Position numbers and translations under genes: made by a program. From contig JBOHFX010000102.1 of assembly GCA_050699875.1 (NCBI GenBank), forward strand, positions 21,620 through 85,619: a stretch of 64,000 nt of DNA, written 5' to 3'. The notes beneath the pieces were generated by a model. That model saw nothing but the letters and a program-made list of their open reading frames with translations. It had not been told where the DNA came from and did not search any database. The stretch is from GCA-003244245 sp050699875. GTDB taxonomy: Bacteria > Actinomycetota > Actinomycetes > Mycobacteriales > Pseudonocardiaceae. Of this stretch, positions 45,133 to 54,454 are shown in pieces. The number at the start of each line of letters is the position of its first letter. The stretch's first letter is position 1.

Positions 45133-46221
45133 GTGACCGATGTGTTCCAATCCGGCGACCACGAGCAGGTCGTGTTCTGCCGTGATGAGCCCGCTGGGCT
45201 TCGCGCCATCATCGCCATCCACTCCACCGCATTGGGTCCGGCGCTCGGCGGCACCCGGTTTCATCCCTACCCCCGCGAGGAGGACGCCCTTGCCGACGTG
45301 CTGCACCTGTCCCGCGCGATGTCCTACAAGAACGCGCTCGCCGGGCTGGATCACGGTGGAGGCAAGGCCGTCATCCTCGGCGATCCGACCCGGGACAAGA
45401 CCGAGGTGCTGCTGCGCGCTTATGGACGCTTTGTGCAGTCGTTGGGCGGGCGCTACGTCACGGCATGCGACGTCGGCACCTACGTGGCGGACATGGACGT
45501 CGTCGCCAGGGAATCCGAGTTCGTCACCGGGCGCTCGTTGGCCAATGGCGGCGCTGGCGATTCCTCGATCCTGACCGCTTTCGGCGTCTTCCAGGGCATG
45601 CGCGCGGCCGCGAAATATATCTGGGGGGCGCCCACTCTGTCCGGACGTCGGATCGGCATCGCGGGGGTCGGCAAGGTGGGGAGAATTCTCGTCGACCATG
45701 TGGTCACCGACGGCGCCGAGGTGATCGTGGCCGACGTCAATGCGCAGGCGATCGAACGGGTCCGCGCCGCGCATCCCGAGGTGGTTGTGGCGCGGGACAC
45801 CCAGGCATTGGTGCGCGAGCCGATCGACGTCTACGCCCCGTGCGCGCTCGGCTCGGCGCTGGACGATCTCACCGTCACCGCGTTGCGCGCCAAGATCGTT
45901 TGCGGTGGTGCCAACAACCAATTGGAACACCCCGGCCTGGAAAAGCTACTCGACGAGCGGGGCATCCTCTATGCACCCGATTATGTCGTGAACTCCGGTG
46001 GAGTTGTTCAGGTCGCCGACGAGATCGGAGGCTTCGACTTCGAGCGGGCCAAAGCCCGGGTCGCCAAGATCTTCGACACCACTTGCAAGATCTTCGAACT
46101 TGCGGAGCGAGACGGTGTGCCGCCCGCCGTCGCCGCCGACAGCCTGGCTGAGCGCCGGATCGCCGACGTCGGCCGCCTACGCAAGATTCTCGTCGACGGC
46201 CGCACCGCCTTGCGGAGATAG
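45133..46221 (+). CDS. vdh: Valine (branched-chain amino acid) dehydrogenase
   Basis: A 362-residue Glu/Leu/Phe/Val dehydrogenase. The catalytic Lys is in MSYKNALAGLDHGGGKAVI; YVADMDVVARESEFVTG and the NAD loop IGIAGVGKVGRILVDHV follow; CGGANNQLEHPGLEKLL is typical. The length equals that of Streptomyces Vdh (about 364). It deaminates valine, leucine and isoleucine to 2-oxo acids, supplying precursors for branched fatty acids. GTG 45133 is preceded by GGAGGGG. Leucine dehydrogenase is the alternative name. Confidence 0.92.
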   Translation: MTDVFQSGDHEQVVFCRDEPAGLRAIIAIHSTALGPALGGTRFHPYPREEDALADVLHLSRAMSYKNALAGLDHGGGKAVILGDPTRDKTEVLLRAYGRFVQSLGGRYVTACDVGTYVADMDVVARESEFVTGRSLANGGAGDSSILTAFGVFQGMRAAAKYIWGAPTLSGRRIGIAGVGKVGRILVDHVVTDGAEVIVADVNAQAIERVRAAHPEVVVARDTQALVREPIDVYAPCALGSALDDLTVTALRAKIVCGGANNQLEHPGLEKLLDERGILYAPDYVVNSGGVVQVADEIGGFDFERAKARVAKIFDTTCKIFELAERDGVPPAVAADSLAERRIADVGRLRKILVDGRTALRR

Positions 46222-46683
46222 TCGCAATTCCGAGCTACGCCAATCGCAGAGCCAGGGCCAACCGGTCGGTGACGCCTGCCGACCATGCTGCCGCCCCCTC
46301 AAAGGACGTATCGGACAGTACACGCTCCGTACCAAGCCCGAGCCGCGGTCCTGCATCATCACTGCCACCGATCTGCGCTGTTCTCAGCGGTCATCCGCTG
46401 GTTGGCTGGACCAGGCCCCAGGGCTGGGCGCCGAGGTGGCGAGTTCCCCATCCGGGGCTACCTACCCGATTCCATCAGTCCGCCGCTTCACAGTTCTGGG
46501 CGCTTTCCGTTGACCCTCCATTGATACGACTTGCAGACAGGGCGTCAAGTGCACCACGACGGCAATCGTTCAGGTCAGGCCACCTACGAGCTCAGTCACG
46601 GCGACAACCAGCGTGAGCAGCAGCAAGGCATCGAAAGTATCTCGCACCGTGCTGCCGTGCCGGCCCCGGTGCTCCCTTCCAAG
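46222..46683. other. Non-coding or decayed stretch after vdh
   Basis: About 460 bp without a convincing gene. Several short overlapping frames exist on both strands, none with a good ribosome site or recognisable product. The base composition looks somewhat less GC-rich than in the neighbours. It may be the remnant of deleted genes; nothing positive can be called. Confidence 0.4.
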
Positions 46684-46836
46684 ATGGATAACAGAGCACT
46701 GATCTTCCAAGGCTGGCCAGACGGGCCTCTTGGGTACCTGGGCCGGGTCGACGCCGTACCACTGCCACGTGAGCTGGCAGGCCCCTTCGGGAGTGTGGCG
46801 CCGGCACCAGGGATCAACCAGGATGAGGCCCGGTGA
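46684..46836 (+). CDS. Small hypothetical protein, coupled to the next gene
   Basis: A 50-residue ORF from ATG 46684 (MDNRALIFQGWPDGPLGYLG, then DAVPLPRELAGPFGS). It ends in a stop that overlaps the GTG start of the downstream gene (GTGATG junction at 46833-46838), which favours a real gene pair. The reading frame continues upstream to 46531 with poor character, and the ribosome site is weak. No family recognised. Confidence 0.45.
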   Translation: MDNRALIFQGWPDGPLGYLGRVDAVPLPRELAGPFGSVAPAPGINQDEAR

Positions 46837-47450
46837 TGCGGGAAGGCCGCGAGATGCTGGCCGAACTGGCCCGGCTTAACACTGCCATGGCGCCACTGGC
46901 CATGCGCGTTATGGACGGCAGGGCCAGTGCTATTGAACAGCACAACTATGCGCAGCACCTGATTGCCGCGGGCGAAAGGTTGCGGCGGCGAGCTAATGAC
47001 AGGGCGGCAGTGTCCGTGACTAAGCCCGCTCTGAAGCAGCTGCAGCCCGACAATTCTACTGATCGTGATGCCACGTGCACGAACACGCACACCGGAATAC
47101 CACGTAGGGTTTCCGTCACCGGCAAGGACGGGATTTCTGCGACCGTGGTGGTGACCACATATCGGGGACAGGTATGGCTGTCCGTTGTGCCATCGTTCAA
47201 TGGGGAAGCTATCATGGAACCGACGGAGGTTAACGAACTGATACGGACGCTTGAGTTGGCTCAGGAGGATGCTGACATGATGGGCCGGGCGCCGAGGCAC
47301 GGTCCCCGTGGGAGCAGGGCGGCCATCCAGGAAATCATGAGCGGGACTGAGCCACCTGGAAACAAGGTCGTGCACGCCGATTCGTCCAGCTTGTCGGCCG
47401 AGCCTCGGAGAAGTGTTCAACGGCCACCCCGGCGTCTGACGACGAGCTGA
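46833..47450 (+). CDS. Hypothetical protein, unknown family
   Basis: A 205-residue protein beginning with helices (MLAELARLNTAMAPLAMRVM) rich in Ala and charged residues, then a short strand-rich block (RRVSVTGKDGISATVVVTTY and QVWLSVVPSFNGE) and a basic, polar C-terminal tail (RRSVQRPPRRLTTS). No signal peptide or membrane segment. It overlaps the stop of the small ORF before it. The pair sits between vdh and lhr, in a region with fewer recognisable features than the rest of the window. It is probably protein-coding, but no function can be given. Confidence 0.55.
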   Translation: MMREGREMLAELARLNTAMAPLAMRVMDGRASAIEQHNYAQHLIAAGERLRRRANDRAAVSVTKPALKQLQPDNSTDRDATCTNTHTGIPRRVSVTGKDGISATVVVTTYRGQVWLSVVPSFNGEAIMEPTEVNELIRTLELAQEDADMMGRAPRHGPRGSRAAIQEIMSGTEPPGNKVVHADSSSLSAEPRRSVQRPPRRLTTS

Positions 47451-47559
47451 ATGAGAGTGAAGCCAGCGGAGCGTTTCCTCCCCTGTGCGGCGAGGCATCG
47501 GTCAACGTCAGGACACTGAGGTTCACCCGCTTGGAGCCAGGTTGTCGGTGGTGCGGGCC

Positions 47560-50500
47560 ATGATGGGCGGCGTGGATGTGCTTGAGCGCTTCTCCCCCGC
47601 CACCCGGGACTGGTTCACCGGGGCCTTCGCCTCGCCCACCCCCGCACAGCAAGGGGCCTGGAATGCCGTTGCCGCCGGGGGGCACGCCCTGGTGGTGGCG
47701 CCGACCGGGTCGGGCAAGACCCTCGCCGCGTTCCTGTGGGCACTGGACCGGCTGACCGTCGACGGGCTCCCGGACGACCCGGCAAGACGTTGCCGGGTGC
47801 TCTACATCTCCCCGCTCAAGGCCCTGGCGGTGGACGTCGAGCGCAACCTGCGCTCCCCGCTGACCGGTATCCGGCAGGCGGCGCACCGCCTGGGCCTGCG
47901 CCAACCGGACATTCAGGTGGGCATGCGCACCGGTGACACGCCTGCCGAGCAGCGTCGCGCGTTCGCCCGCAGGCCGACCGACGTGCTCGTAACCACCCCG
48001 GAGTCGCTGTTCCTGCTGCTCACGTCCGCGGCCAGAGAATCACTGCGCGGCATCCACACCGTGATCGTCGACGAGGTGCACGCAGTCGCCGCCACCAAGC
48101 GCGGTGCACACCTGGCGCTGTCCTTGGAACGGCTGGACGCGTTGCTTGATAAACCCGCCCAGCGGATCGGCCTGTCCGCGACCGTGCGGCCAGTCGACGA
48201 AGTGAGCGCTTTCCTCGCCGGGGGCCGACCGGTGCACGTGGTACAGCCGGTATCGGCCAAAATGATCGAGGTTTCGGTGCAGGTGCCGGTGCCGGACATG
48301 TCGGCGATAGGGGAGCTCGTCGAGGACGCCGAGGGAGCGTCGGAACACCGTGCCTCGATCTGGCCTGCGGTCGAGCGGCGGGTGCTGGGCTTGGTCCGCG
48401 CCCACCGCTCGACGATCGTGTTCGCCAACTCGCGTCGGCTGGCCGAGCGGCTCACCTCCCGGCTCAACGAACTGGCCATCGATGAACCTGCAGTGCCCCG
48501 AGACCGGATGCCTGCCGAGCTGATGGGGCAAGCCGGGCTCGCCGGCGGTGCGCCCGAAACGATCGCCAAGGCACACCACGGCTCGATGTCCCGCGAGCAA
48601 CGAACCCTGGTTGAGGAACAGCTCAAGTCCGGCCGGTTGCCGTGCGTGGTCGCCACCTCCTCACTCGAGCTGGGCATCGACATGGGCGCGGTGGACCTCG
48701 TGGTGCAGGTCGAAGCACCCCCGACGGTGGCGTCCGGCCTTCAGCGGATCGGTCGGGCCGGGCACCAGGTGGGTGCGGTCTCCCAGGGGGTGGTGTTCCC
48801 GAAGTTCCGCGGTGACCTGGTCTCGTGCGCGGTAGTCGCGGAACGGATGGTCAGCGGGGCGATCGAGGCGCTGCGCTACCCCCACAACCCTCTCGACGTG
48901 CTCGCCCAACATGTGGTGGCTATGGTCGCGCTGGACCCATGGACCGTTGACGATCTCGGCGCGTTGGTCCGCCGAGCGGCCCCGTACTCTGCGCTGCCCG
49001 ACTCGGCGCTGCACGCCGTCCTGGACATGCTCGCGGGCCGCTACCCCTCGGAGGAGTTCGGCGAGCTGCGCCCGCGGATCGTCTGGGATCGGGTCAGCGA
49101 CGAGTTACGCGGGCGGCCAGGAGCGCAACGGCTGGCGGTCACCTCCGGCGGGACCATCCCCGACCGGGGCCTGTTCACCGTGATGACCCCCGGCGGTCCT
49201 GATGGCGCGGGCTCCCGGGTCGGCGAGCTCGACGAGGAGATGGTCTACGAATCCCGGGTGGGCGACACATTCCTGCTCGGTTCGACCTCCTGGAAGATCG
49301 TCGACATCACCCACGACCGGGTGATCGCGGTGCCCGTGCCCGGTGAGCCGGCCCGGATGCCGTTCTGGAAAGGCGACGCGCCGGCTCGACCGTTGGAATT
49401 GGGCCGGGCGCTGGGTGCGTTCACCCGCGAGCTGAGCGGTGCCGGTGTGGAAGCAGCCCGCAGTCGCATAGAGGGAGCCGGGCTTGACGCCTGGGCCGCC
49501 GACAACCTGCTGTCCTACCTACGTGAGCAGCGCGAGGCCGCGGGACACGTGCCCGACGACCGCACCGTGCTGGTAGAGCGCTTCCGCGACGAGCTGGGCG
49601 ACTGGCGGATGGTGGTGCACTCCCCCTTCGGCGGGCAGGTCAACGGGCCGTGGGCGCTGGCGATCGGGGCCCGGCTGCGGGAGCGGCGCGGGGTCGAGGC
49701 GCAGGTGGTCGGTGCCGATGACGGCATCGTGCTGCGGCTGCCGGACGCACTGGACGCCGACGGGGACGAGGTGCTGCCCACCGCCGAGGACGTGCTGCTC
49801 GACCCGGACGACGTGGAGCAGCTCGTGGTCGCCGAGGTGGGTGGTTCGGCGCTGTTCGCCTCCCGCTTCCGCGAGTGCGCCGCGCGGTCGCTGCTGCTGC
49901 CCCGCCGCGACCCGAGGCGCCGCACGCCGCTGTGGCAGCAGCGGCAACGATCGGCCCAGCTGCTCACTGTCGCCTCGAAGTACGAGCAATTCCCCGTGGT
50001 GCTGGAGGCGATGCGGGAGTGCCTGCAGGACGTCTATGACCTGCCTGGACTGATGGAGCTGATGTCGGAGATCCGAGCCCGCCGGGTGCGCGTGGTGGAG
50101 GTCGCTACCCCGTCGCCGTCACCGTTCGCCCGCAGCCTGCTGTTCGGTTACGTGGGGATGTTCCTGTACGAGCTCGATGCTCCGCTCGCCGAACGTCGGG
50201 CCGCGGCGCTGGCGCTCGACTCCACCCTGCTGGCGGAGCTGCTGGGCTCTGAGGCCATCCGTGAGCTGCTCGACCCCACGGTGCTCATCGAGGTGGAGGC
50301 TCAGCTGCAGCGCACCGATCCCGACCGGCATGCCCGAGACGTGGAGGGCACCGCCGATGTGCTGCGCGCCCTGGGTGACCTCACCGAGGCTGAGGCCGCG
50401 CACCGCGGAGTCGCTCCGGAGTGGCTAGCCGAGCTCGCCGCGACCCGTCGGACGATCATGGTGCGGATCGCGGGCGAGCAGCGTTGGGTCACGATCGAAG

Positions 50501-52188
50501 ACGCCGGGCGGGTGCGCGACGCGCTCGGCGTGGCCTTGCCGGTCGGCGTGCCGGAAGCGTTCACCGAGCCTGTTACCGATCCGCTCGGGGATCTCGTGCT
50601 GCGCTACGCGAGAACGCGTGGACCGTTCACAGCGGCAGCCGCTGCCCAGCGCTTCGGGCTCGGCGTCGCCGTAGTGGGCGCAGTGCTCGATCGCATGACC
50701 AAGACGGGCGCTCTGGTGCGCGGCGAGCTGCGCCCGGTCGAGCTGGGCGGCGGTGGCACGGAGTACTGCCACGCCGAGGTGTTGCGACGGTTGCGGCGAG
50801 CGTCGCTGGCCCGGCTGCGGTCGGAGGTGGAACCGGTCGAGCAGGCCGCCCTGGGGCGGTTCCTACCGGCCTGGCACGGCATCGGGTCGTGGGACACGCT
50901 GCGTGATGGGTCTAGGTCGACCCGGCGGTTGCGTAGCGCGCCCACTCCTGAGGACGTGCTCGGCGCAGTGGAGCAGTTGGCCGGCGCGCCCGTGCCGGCG
51001 AGCGCGCTGGAATCGTTGCTGCTTCCGGCCCGGCTCCCCGGCTACTCCCCCGCGTTGCTCGACGAGCTCACCACCTCCGGCGAGGTGACCTGGATCGGCT
51101 GCGGATCCCTACCTGGTGGCGATGGGTGGATCGCGCTGGCTCCCACCGACCTTGCTGAGCTGGTGCTTCCTGACGTTGAGGAACAACTCACGCTTACCCC
51201 GGCACACCGTGCCGTCCTGCGCGGCCTCGGTTGGAATCCAGCGGGTGGTCCGGCTAACGGTGGCGCGCTGTTCTTCCGGGAGCTCGCCGATAGAACCGGT
51301 CAGTGCCTGCTTGCCGACGGCGAACCGGCGGCCACTGACGCCGACGTGATCGCGGCGGTGTGGGAACTGGTGTGGGCCGGGTTGCTCACCAACGATTCGC
51401 TAGCGCCATTGCGCGCTCTGGTGTCCGGCCGCTCCGCTGCACATAGACCACGCCGGTCGGCGCCGCGGGGCCGATACGCCCGGATGCGGGCCGGTAGGCC
51501 GCCGATGCCCTCCCGCACGGGTCCCCCGACCGCAGCCGGACGCTGGTCGCTGTCGCCGATTCAGGAGCCCGAACCCACTCGCCGGGCGCATGCCCGGGCG
51601 GAGGTGTTCCTCGAGCGGCACGGGGTCCTCACCAGGGGGGCACTGGACACCGAGCGAGTAGCCGGTGGCTTCGTCGGCGTCTACAAGGTGCTGCGGGCCA
51701 TGGAGGACTCCGGCCGGTGCCGGCGCGGGTACGTCGTCGAAGGGCTAGGGGCCGCGCAGTTCGCCGTCCCAGGCGCCATCGATCAACTGCGCGTCGTAGG
51801 TCAACCCGGCGAACACAGCGCCGTCACGGTTGTACTCGCCGCCACCGACCCCGCCCAGCCATACGGGGCCGCCCTGCCGTGGCCCCAGACCGTGGGTGGT
51901 GTGCGGCATCGACCTGGACGCAAGGCTGGAGCGCTGGCCATTCTGGTGGACGGCGTCGCCGTGCTCTATGTCGAACGCGGCGGCCGGTCGCTACTGTCCT
52001 TCACCGAGGACACAGTCACGCTGCGCGCCGCCGTAGACGCCCTTGCCGGCGCCGTGCAACAAGGGTGGCTGGGCTCGCTGTCTGTGGAGCGCGCCGACGG
52101 TGAGGCAGCGCTGGGTTCAGGAATCGCCGCACTGCTTCGCGATGCCGGGTTCCGCGCTACCCCTCGAGGACTGCGGCTACGTGCCTGA
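47560..52188 (+). CDS. lhr: Large Lhr-type ATP-dependent DNA helicase
   Basis: A protein of about 1540 residues, the long actinobacterial Lhr. The first 450 residues are a superfamily 2 helicase core: VVAPTGSGKTLAAF (motif I), VIVDEVHAVA (II), LSATVRPVDEVS (III), VVATSSLELGIDMGAVD (V), and LQRIGRAGHQVG (VI). The Lhr core WH/beta-barrel region follows, and a large C-terminal part of unknown fold fills the rest, including basic low-complexity RPRRSAPRGRYARMRAGR. It moves 3' to 5' on DNA and is linked to repair, with DNA-damage induction in mycobacteria. ATG 47560 or GTG 47572 are the likely starts. Confidence 0.92.
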   Translation: MMGGVDVLERFSPATRDWFTGAFASPTPAQQGAWNAVAAGGHALVVAPTGSGKTLAAFLWALDRLTVDGLPDDPARRCRVLYISPLKALAVDVERNLRSPLTGIRQAAHRLGLRQPDIQVGMRTGDTPAEQRRAFARRPTDVLVTTPESLFLLLTSAARESLRGIHTVIVDEVHAVAATKRGAHLALSLERLDALLDKPAQRIGLSATVRPVDEVSAFLAGGRPVHVVQPVSAKMIEVSVQVPVPDMSAIGELVEDAEGASEHRASIWPAVERRVLGLVRAHRSTIVFANSRRLAERLTSRLNELAIDEPAVPRDRMPAELMGQAGLAGGAPETIAKAHHGSMSREQRTLVEEQLKSGRLPCVVATSSLELGIDMGAVDLVVQVEAPPTVASGLQRIGRAGHQVGAVSQGVVFPKFRGDLVSCAVVAERMVSGAIEALRYPHNPLDVLAQHVVAMVALDPWTVDDLGALVRRAAPYSALPDSALHAVLDMLAGRYPSEEFGELRPRIVWDRVSDELRGRPGAQRLAVTSGGTIPDRGLFTVMTPGGPDGAGSRVGELDEEMVYESRVGDTFLLGSTSWKIVDITHDRVIAVPVPGEPARMPFWKGDAPARPLELGRALGAFTRELSGAGVEAARSRIEGAGLDAWAADNLLSYLREQREAAGHVPDDRTVLVERFRDELGDWRMVVHSPFGGQVNGPWALAIGARLRERRGVEAQVVGADDGIVLRLPDALDADGDEVLPTAEDVLLDPDDVEQLVVAEVGGSALFASRFRECAARSLLLPRRDPRRRTPLWQQRQRSAQLLTVASKYEQFPVVLEAMRECLQDVYDLPGLMELMSEIRARRVRVVEVATPSPSPFARSLLFGYVGMFLYELDAPLAERRAAALALDSTLLAELLGSEAIRELLDPTVLIEVEAQLQRTDPDRHARDVEGTADVLRALGDLTEAEAAHRGVAPEWLAELAATRRTIMVRIAGEQRWVTIEDAGRVRDALGVALPVGVPEAFTEPVTDPLGDLVLRYARTRGPFTAAAAAQRFGLGVAVVGAVLDRMTKTGALVRGELRPVELGGGGTEYCHAEVLRRLRRASLARLRSEVEPVEQAALGRFLPAWHGIGSWDTLRDGSRSTRRLRSAPTPEDVLGAVEQLAGAPVPASALESLLLPARLPGYSPALLDELTTSGEVTWIGCGSLPGGDGWIALAPTDLAELVLPDVEEQLTLTPAHRAVLRGLGWNPAGGPANGGALFFRELADRTGQCLLADGEPAATDADVIAAVWELVWAGLLTNDSLAPLRALVSGRSAAHRPRRSAPRGRYARMRAGRPPMPSRTGPPTAAGRWSLSPIQEPEPTRRAHARAEVFLERHGVLTRGALDTERVAGGFVGVYKVLRAMEDSGRCRRGYVVEGLGAAQFAVPGAIDQLRVVGQPGEHSAVTVVLAATDPAQPYGAALPWPQTVGGVRHRPGRKAGALAILVDGVAVLYVERGGRSLLSFTEDTVTLRAAVDALAGAVQQGWLGSLSVERADGEAALGSGIAALLRDAGFRATPRGLRLRA

Positions 52189-52218
52189 CGCGCTGACCGC
52201 CACAGTCGCCGGATCAGC

Positions 52219-52995
52219 TCACTGCGTTGCTGGGCGCAACAGCGTCCACAGATGGGCAACGGCCTCCTGGTCACCGGAGATCCGGACCGATTGGTCGGGC
52301 AGCCGTCCCCACGACCAGAGGTAGAGCTCCATGGGAGTTCCGTTCACTACCGCGTCCGCAGTACGGGTGTCGGCCTCCTCGACCCGCCGAGCCGTGGAGC
52401 GTCCCGGCTCAAAAGTCGCCAACCAGCGCCGGTCTGCAGCCGCCAGAGCGACCGCTCCCCGCCGTGGGGAGGACATCTTCAGCTCGCCGAGGCGGTGACC
52501 GAACCACAGAAACATCAGCTCGTCGATCCCATCGAGCGCCACGTCGGGATCGATGGCATGTACCGGCCCCCCAGCGGCAGCTTCGACGTCGACGCGATGC
52601 ACGGTGGTCTCGTGAGCCATTCGCCGCCGCCAGAAGCCGTGGGTGCGGTCAGCGGGCCACCAGGTGTCGCACGGTTCAGCTGGATCATGCCGGCCCAGCT
52701 CGGCGAGCAGTTCATCGAGGCCAGTTCGCACGAACGCGACCAGATCGTTGCCGTCCGACGGTGCACGCTGCCAGTGTTGGGGTCGACGGCCGTCGCGTAC
52801 CCACAAGCGGATCACCCGGTGGACGCTGCCCACATGCCGCAGCGTCTCCTCCAAGGTGAAATCTGGACAACCGGGCACCTCGGTCTGCGCCGCGTAGGGC
52901 AACGCTCGGGCCGCTGTCCTGAGCATCAGCTCGCCCTCGAGCTCGATAATCTCCAGCATCCGGCCGTAGTCGATCAGAGGCCGCGGAGCAGTCAT
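52219..52995 (-). CDS. Mycothiol-dependent maleylpyruvate-isomerase-family enzyme (DinB-like)
   Basis: A 258-residue protein of the TIGR03083-type family: a DinB-like four-helix bundle with metal site HETTVHRVDVEAA, N-terminal DYGRMLEIIELEGELML and PGCPDFTLEETLRHVGSVH, and the C-terminal domain (VNGTPMELYLWSWGRL). Members use mycothiol, which fits an actinomycete. The substrate is unknown. The ATG overlaps the HEPN stop (ATGA), so the two are co-translated and share the upstream LexA box. Confidence 0.87.
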   Translation of the reverse strand: MTAPRPLIDYGRMLEIIELEGELMLRTAARALPYAAQTEVPGCPDFTLEETLRHVGSVHRVIRLWVRDGRRPQHWQRAPSDGNDLVAFVRTGLDELLAELGRHDPAEPCDTWWPADRTHGFWRRRMAHETTVHRVDVEAAAGGPVHAIDPDVALDGIDELMFLWFGHRLGELKMSSPRRGAVALAAADRRWLATFEPGRSTARRVEEADTRTADAVVNGTPMELYLWSWGRLPDQSVRISGDQEAVAHLWTLLRPATQ

Positions 52996-53426
52996 CGGGA
53001 TGTCCTGGCCGCCGCCCGCCGTGCAAGGGCAAGGAACTCGCCAGCCTGCCGGACCATGTCGTCAGCGTCGCGGCTGGTCACCAGGCGACGTACATCGGCC
53101 TCGGCGGCTGCCCGGGTAGCCGAGGTGGCGGCAAAGAACGCCGACCACTCCGCGAGTTCCGGCGCGACTGCGGCAAGCAGAACCCACACGCTGGTCGACT
53201 GAGCGCGGCGGCGTGGACGGGCCCGCACTGCCAGCACGGCGGCCGCCGCCCGCAGCGCTGCCAGGTGTGCGTTCGCGTAGCGATCTACCGGATGGGGCGC
53301 GCACTCGGCGTCGAACAGTTTTTGTCTAGCCTGTTCGAGCAGGACAATGCATTGACTCGGCCTGCTGTACTTCGGCTCGTCGCGGCGCGGCGCGACGGAT
53401 AGTGTGAGGGGAGCAACGGCAGGCAC
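52992..53426 (-). CDS. SAV_6107-family HEPN domain protein
   Basis: A 144-residue helical protein: IVLLEQARQKLFDAECAPHP, then YANAHLAALRAAAAVLAVR and APELAEWSAFFAATSATRAAA, ending in the conserved DADDMVRQAGEFLALAR. This matches the SAV_6107 type of HEPN protein. HEPN folds are found in RNases and toxins, but the classical R-x4-6-H motif is not evident here. GTG 53426 has GGAGG 5 bases upstream; a longer frame extends to 53657 but runs through the LexA box. It is translationally coupled to the isomerase-family gene. Confidence 0.78.
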   Translation of the reverse strand: MPAVAPLTLSVAPRRDEPKYSRPSQCIVLLEQARQKLFDAECAPHPVDRYANAHLAALRAAAAVLAVRARPRRRAQSTSVWVLLAAVAPELAEWSAFFAATSATRAAAEADVRRLVTSRDADDMVRQAGEFLALARRAAARTSR

Positions 53427-53534
53427 GGCGGCCTCCAGGGAGTCGTGATGGACGGCACGGGTCGACTCCGCCGTGGGGAAGCCGGCGGAGCCCGGCGGCG
53501 GTGCGCTTCCCCCGCCCCACCGCCGGGCCCTTGT

Positions 53535-53550
53535 TCGAACGTATGTTCGA
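53535..53550. promoter_or_regulatory. Perfect LexA box upstream of the HEPN-isomerase pair
   Basis: TCGAACGTATGTTCGA is a perfect 16-bp SOS palindrome. It lies about 110 bp before the HEPN GTG (minus) and 152 bp before the divergent GNAT gene (plus), so SOS control of the HEPN operon, and possibly of the GNAT, is likely. Confidence 0.85.
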
Positions 53551-53701
53551 CACCGCTTAAGGGTAACCCCTCCGGGCTGAGTGCCGTCAAGTCCCACTCT
53601 GCTCAGCGACGCAGGCCGAGGCCTGGGCGTGGTCTGATGAGACTTGTGCACGCTCACGTCGTCTGCTTCGCCATGACGTCGGCCGTCACCGGAGGTCGGC
53701 A

Positions 53702-54262
53702 GTGACCGCGCTGCCCGCCCGTGCCCCAGTCCGGCTGGCCGAGCTGACGGCTGGACAGTTACGCCGGCGGCTTGACGAGGCGCTGCGAATCTATGTCACC
53801 GCGATGCGCTACCCGCCCGGCACGGCGCGGCATCGGAGCCCGATGTGGCTGGAGCACATGCTGCGGTCCGACTGGTTGTGCATGGCCGCCTTCGACGCCG
53901 ACACCCTCGTAGGCGTCGGCTACGGCTACCGTGGTGCACCGGGCCAGTGGTGGCACGATGAGGTGCATCGTGGACTGATGCTGATCGACCCGGCGGCGGC
54001 CCGTCGTGAGCTCGCCGACTACTTCGAGCTCACGGAATTGCACGTCCACCCGGACGCGCAGGGCAGAGGCATTGGCAGAGCTCTGCTCACCGAATTACTG
54101 TCCAGAGTCGACGCCTCGCGCGCGTTGCTGTCCACTCCAGAGGGCCCGACGAGAGCGTGGCGACTCTACCGCCATTTCGGGTTCACCGACCTGCTGCGGC
54201 ACTATCGCTTCACCGGAGACTCCCGGGACTTCGCCGTGCTAGGCCGAGCCCTGCCGCTCTAA
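53702..54262 (+). CDS. GNAT-family N-acetyltransferase
   Basis: A 186-residue acetyltransferase. The acetyl-CoA loop is VHPDAQGRGIGRALLTELL; YRHFGFTDLLRHYRF is the typical end. An N-terminal segment of about 50 residues precedes the fold. GTG 53702 is the start. A GNAT followed by an idsA-type prenyltransferase and a mannosyltransferase also occurs in mycobacteria (Rv2170, Rv2173, Rv2174), so the gene order is conserved. The substrate is unknown. Confidence 0.87.
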   Translation: MTALPARAPVRLAELTAGQLRRRLDEALRIYVTAMRYPPGTARHRSPMWLEHMLRSDWLCMAAFDADTLVGVGYGYRGAPGQWWHDEVHRGLMLIDPAAARRELADYFELTELHVHPDAQGRGIGRALLTELLSRVDASRALLSTPEGPTRAWRLYRHFGFTDLLRHYRFTGDSRDFAVLGRALPL

Positions 54263-54454
54263 AGCGATCGAGGTTGCTCGCTGTTAAGGACGCTGCCGAC
54301 CGAGATTACAGGCACTTGAAGAGCTACCGACTGAACCGGTATCCGGCCGCGACCGAACCCGGGCACATGTTGGCACGTATGTGACCCTTATCGTCTGCAT
54401 GCACAGCGAGTGCAGGCCCGGCTACGCGGTGTCGTCACGATCGCAGGAGGTTCC

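Noticed and set aside
44728..45930. 400-codon minus frame covering the vdh region
   Set aside because: Shadow; vdh and the MBL-Rieske gene explain both strands.
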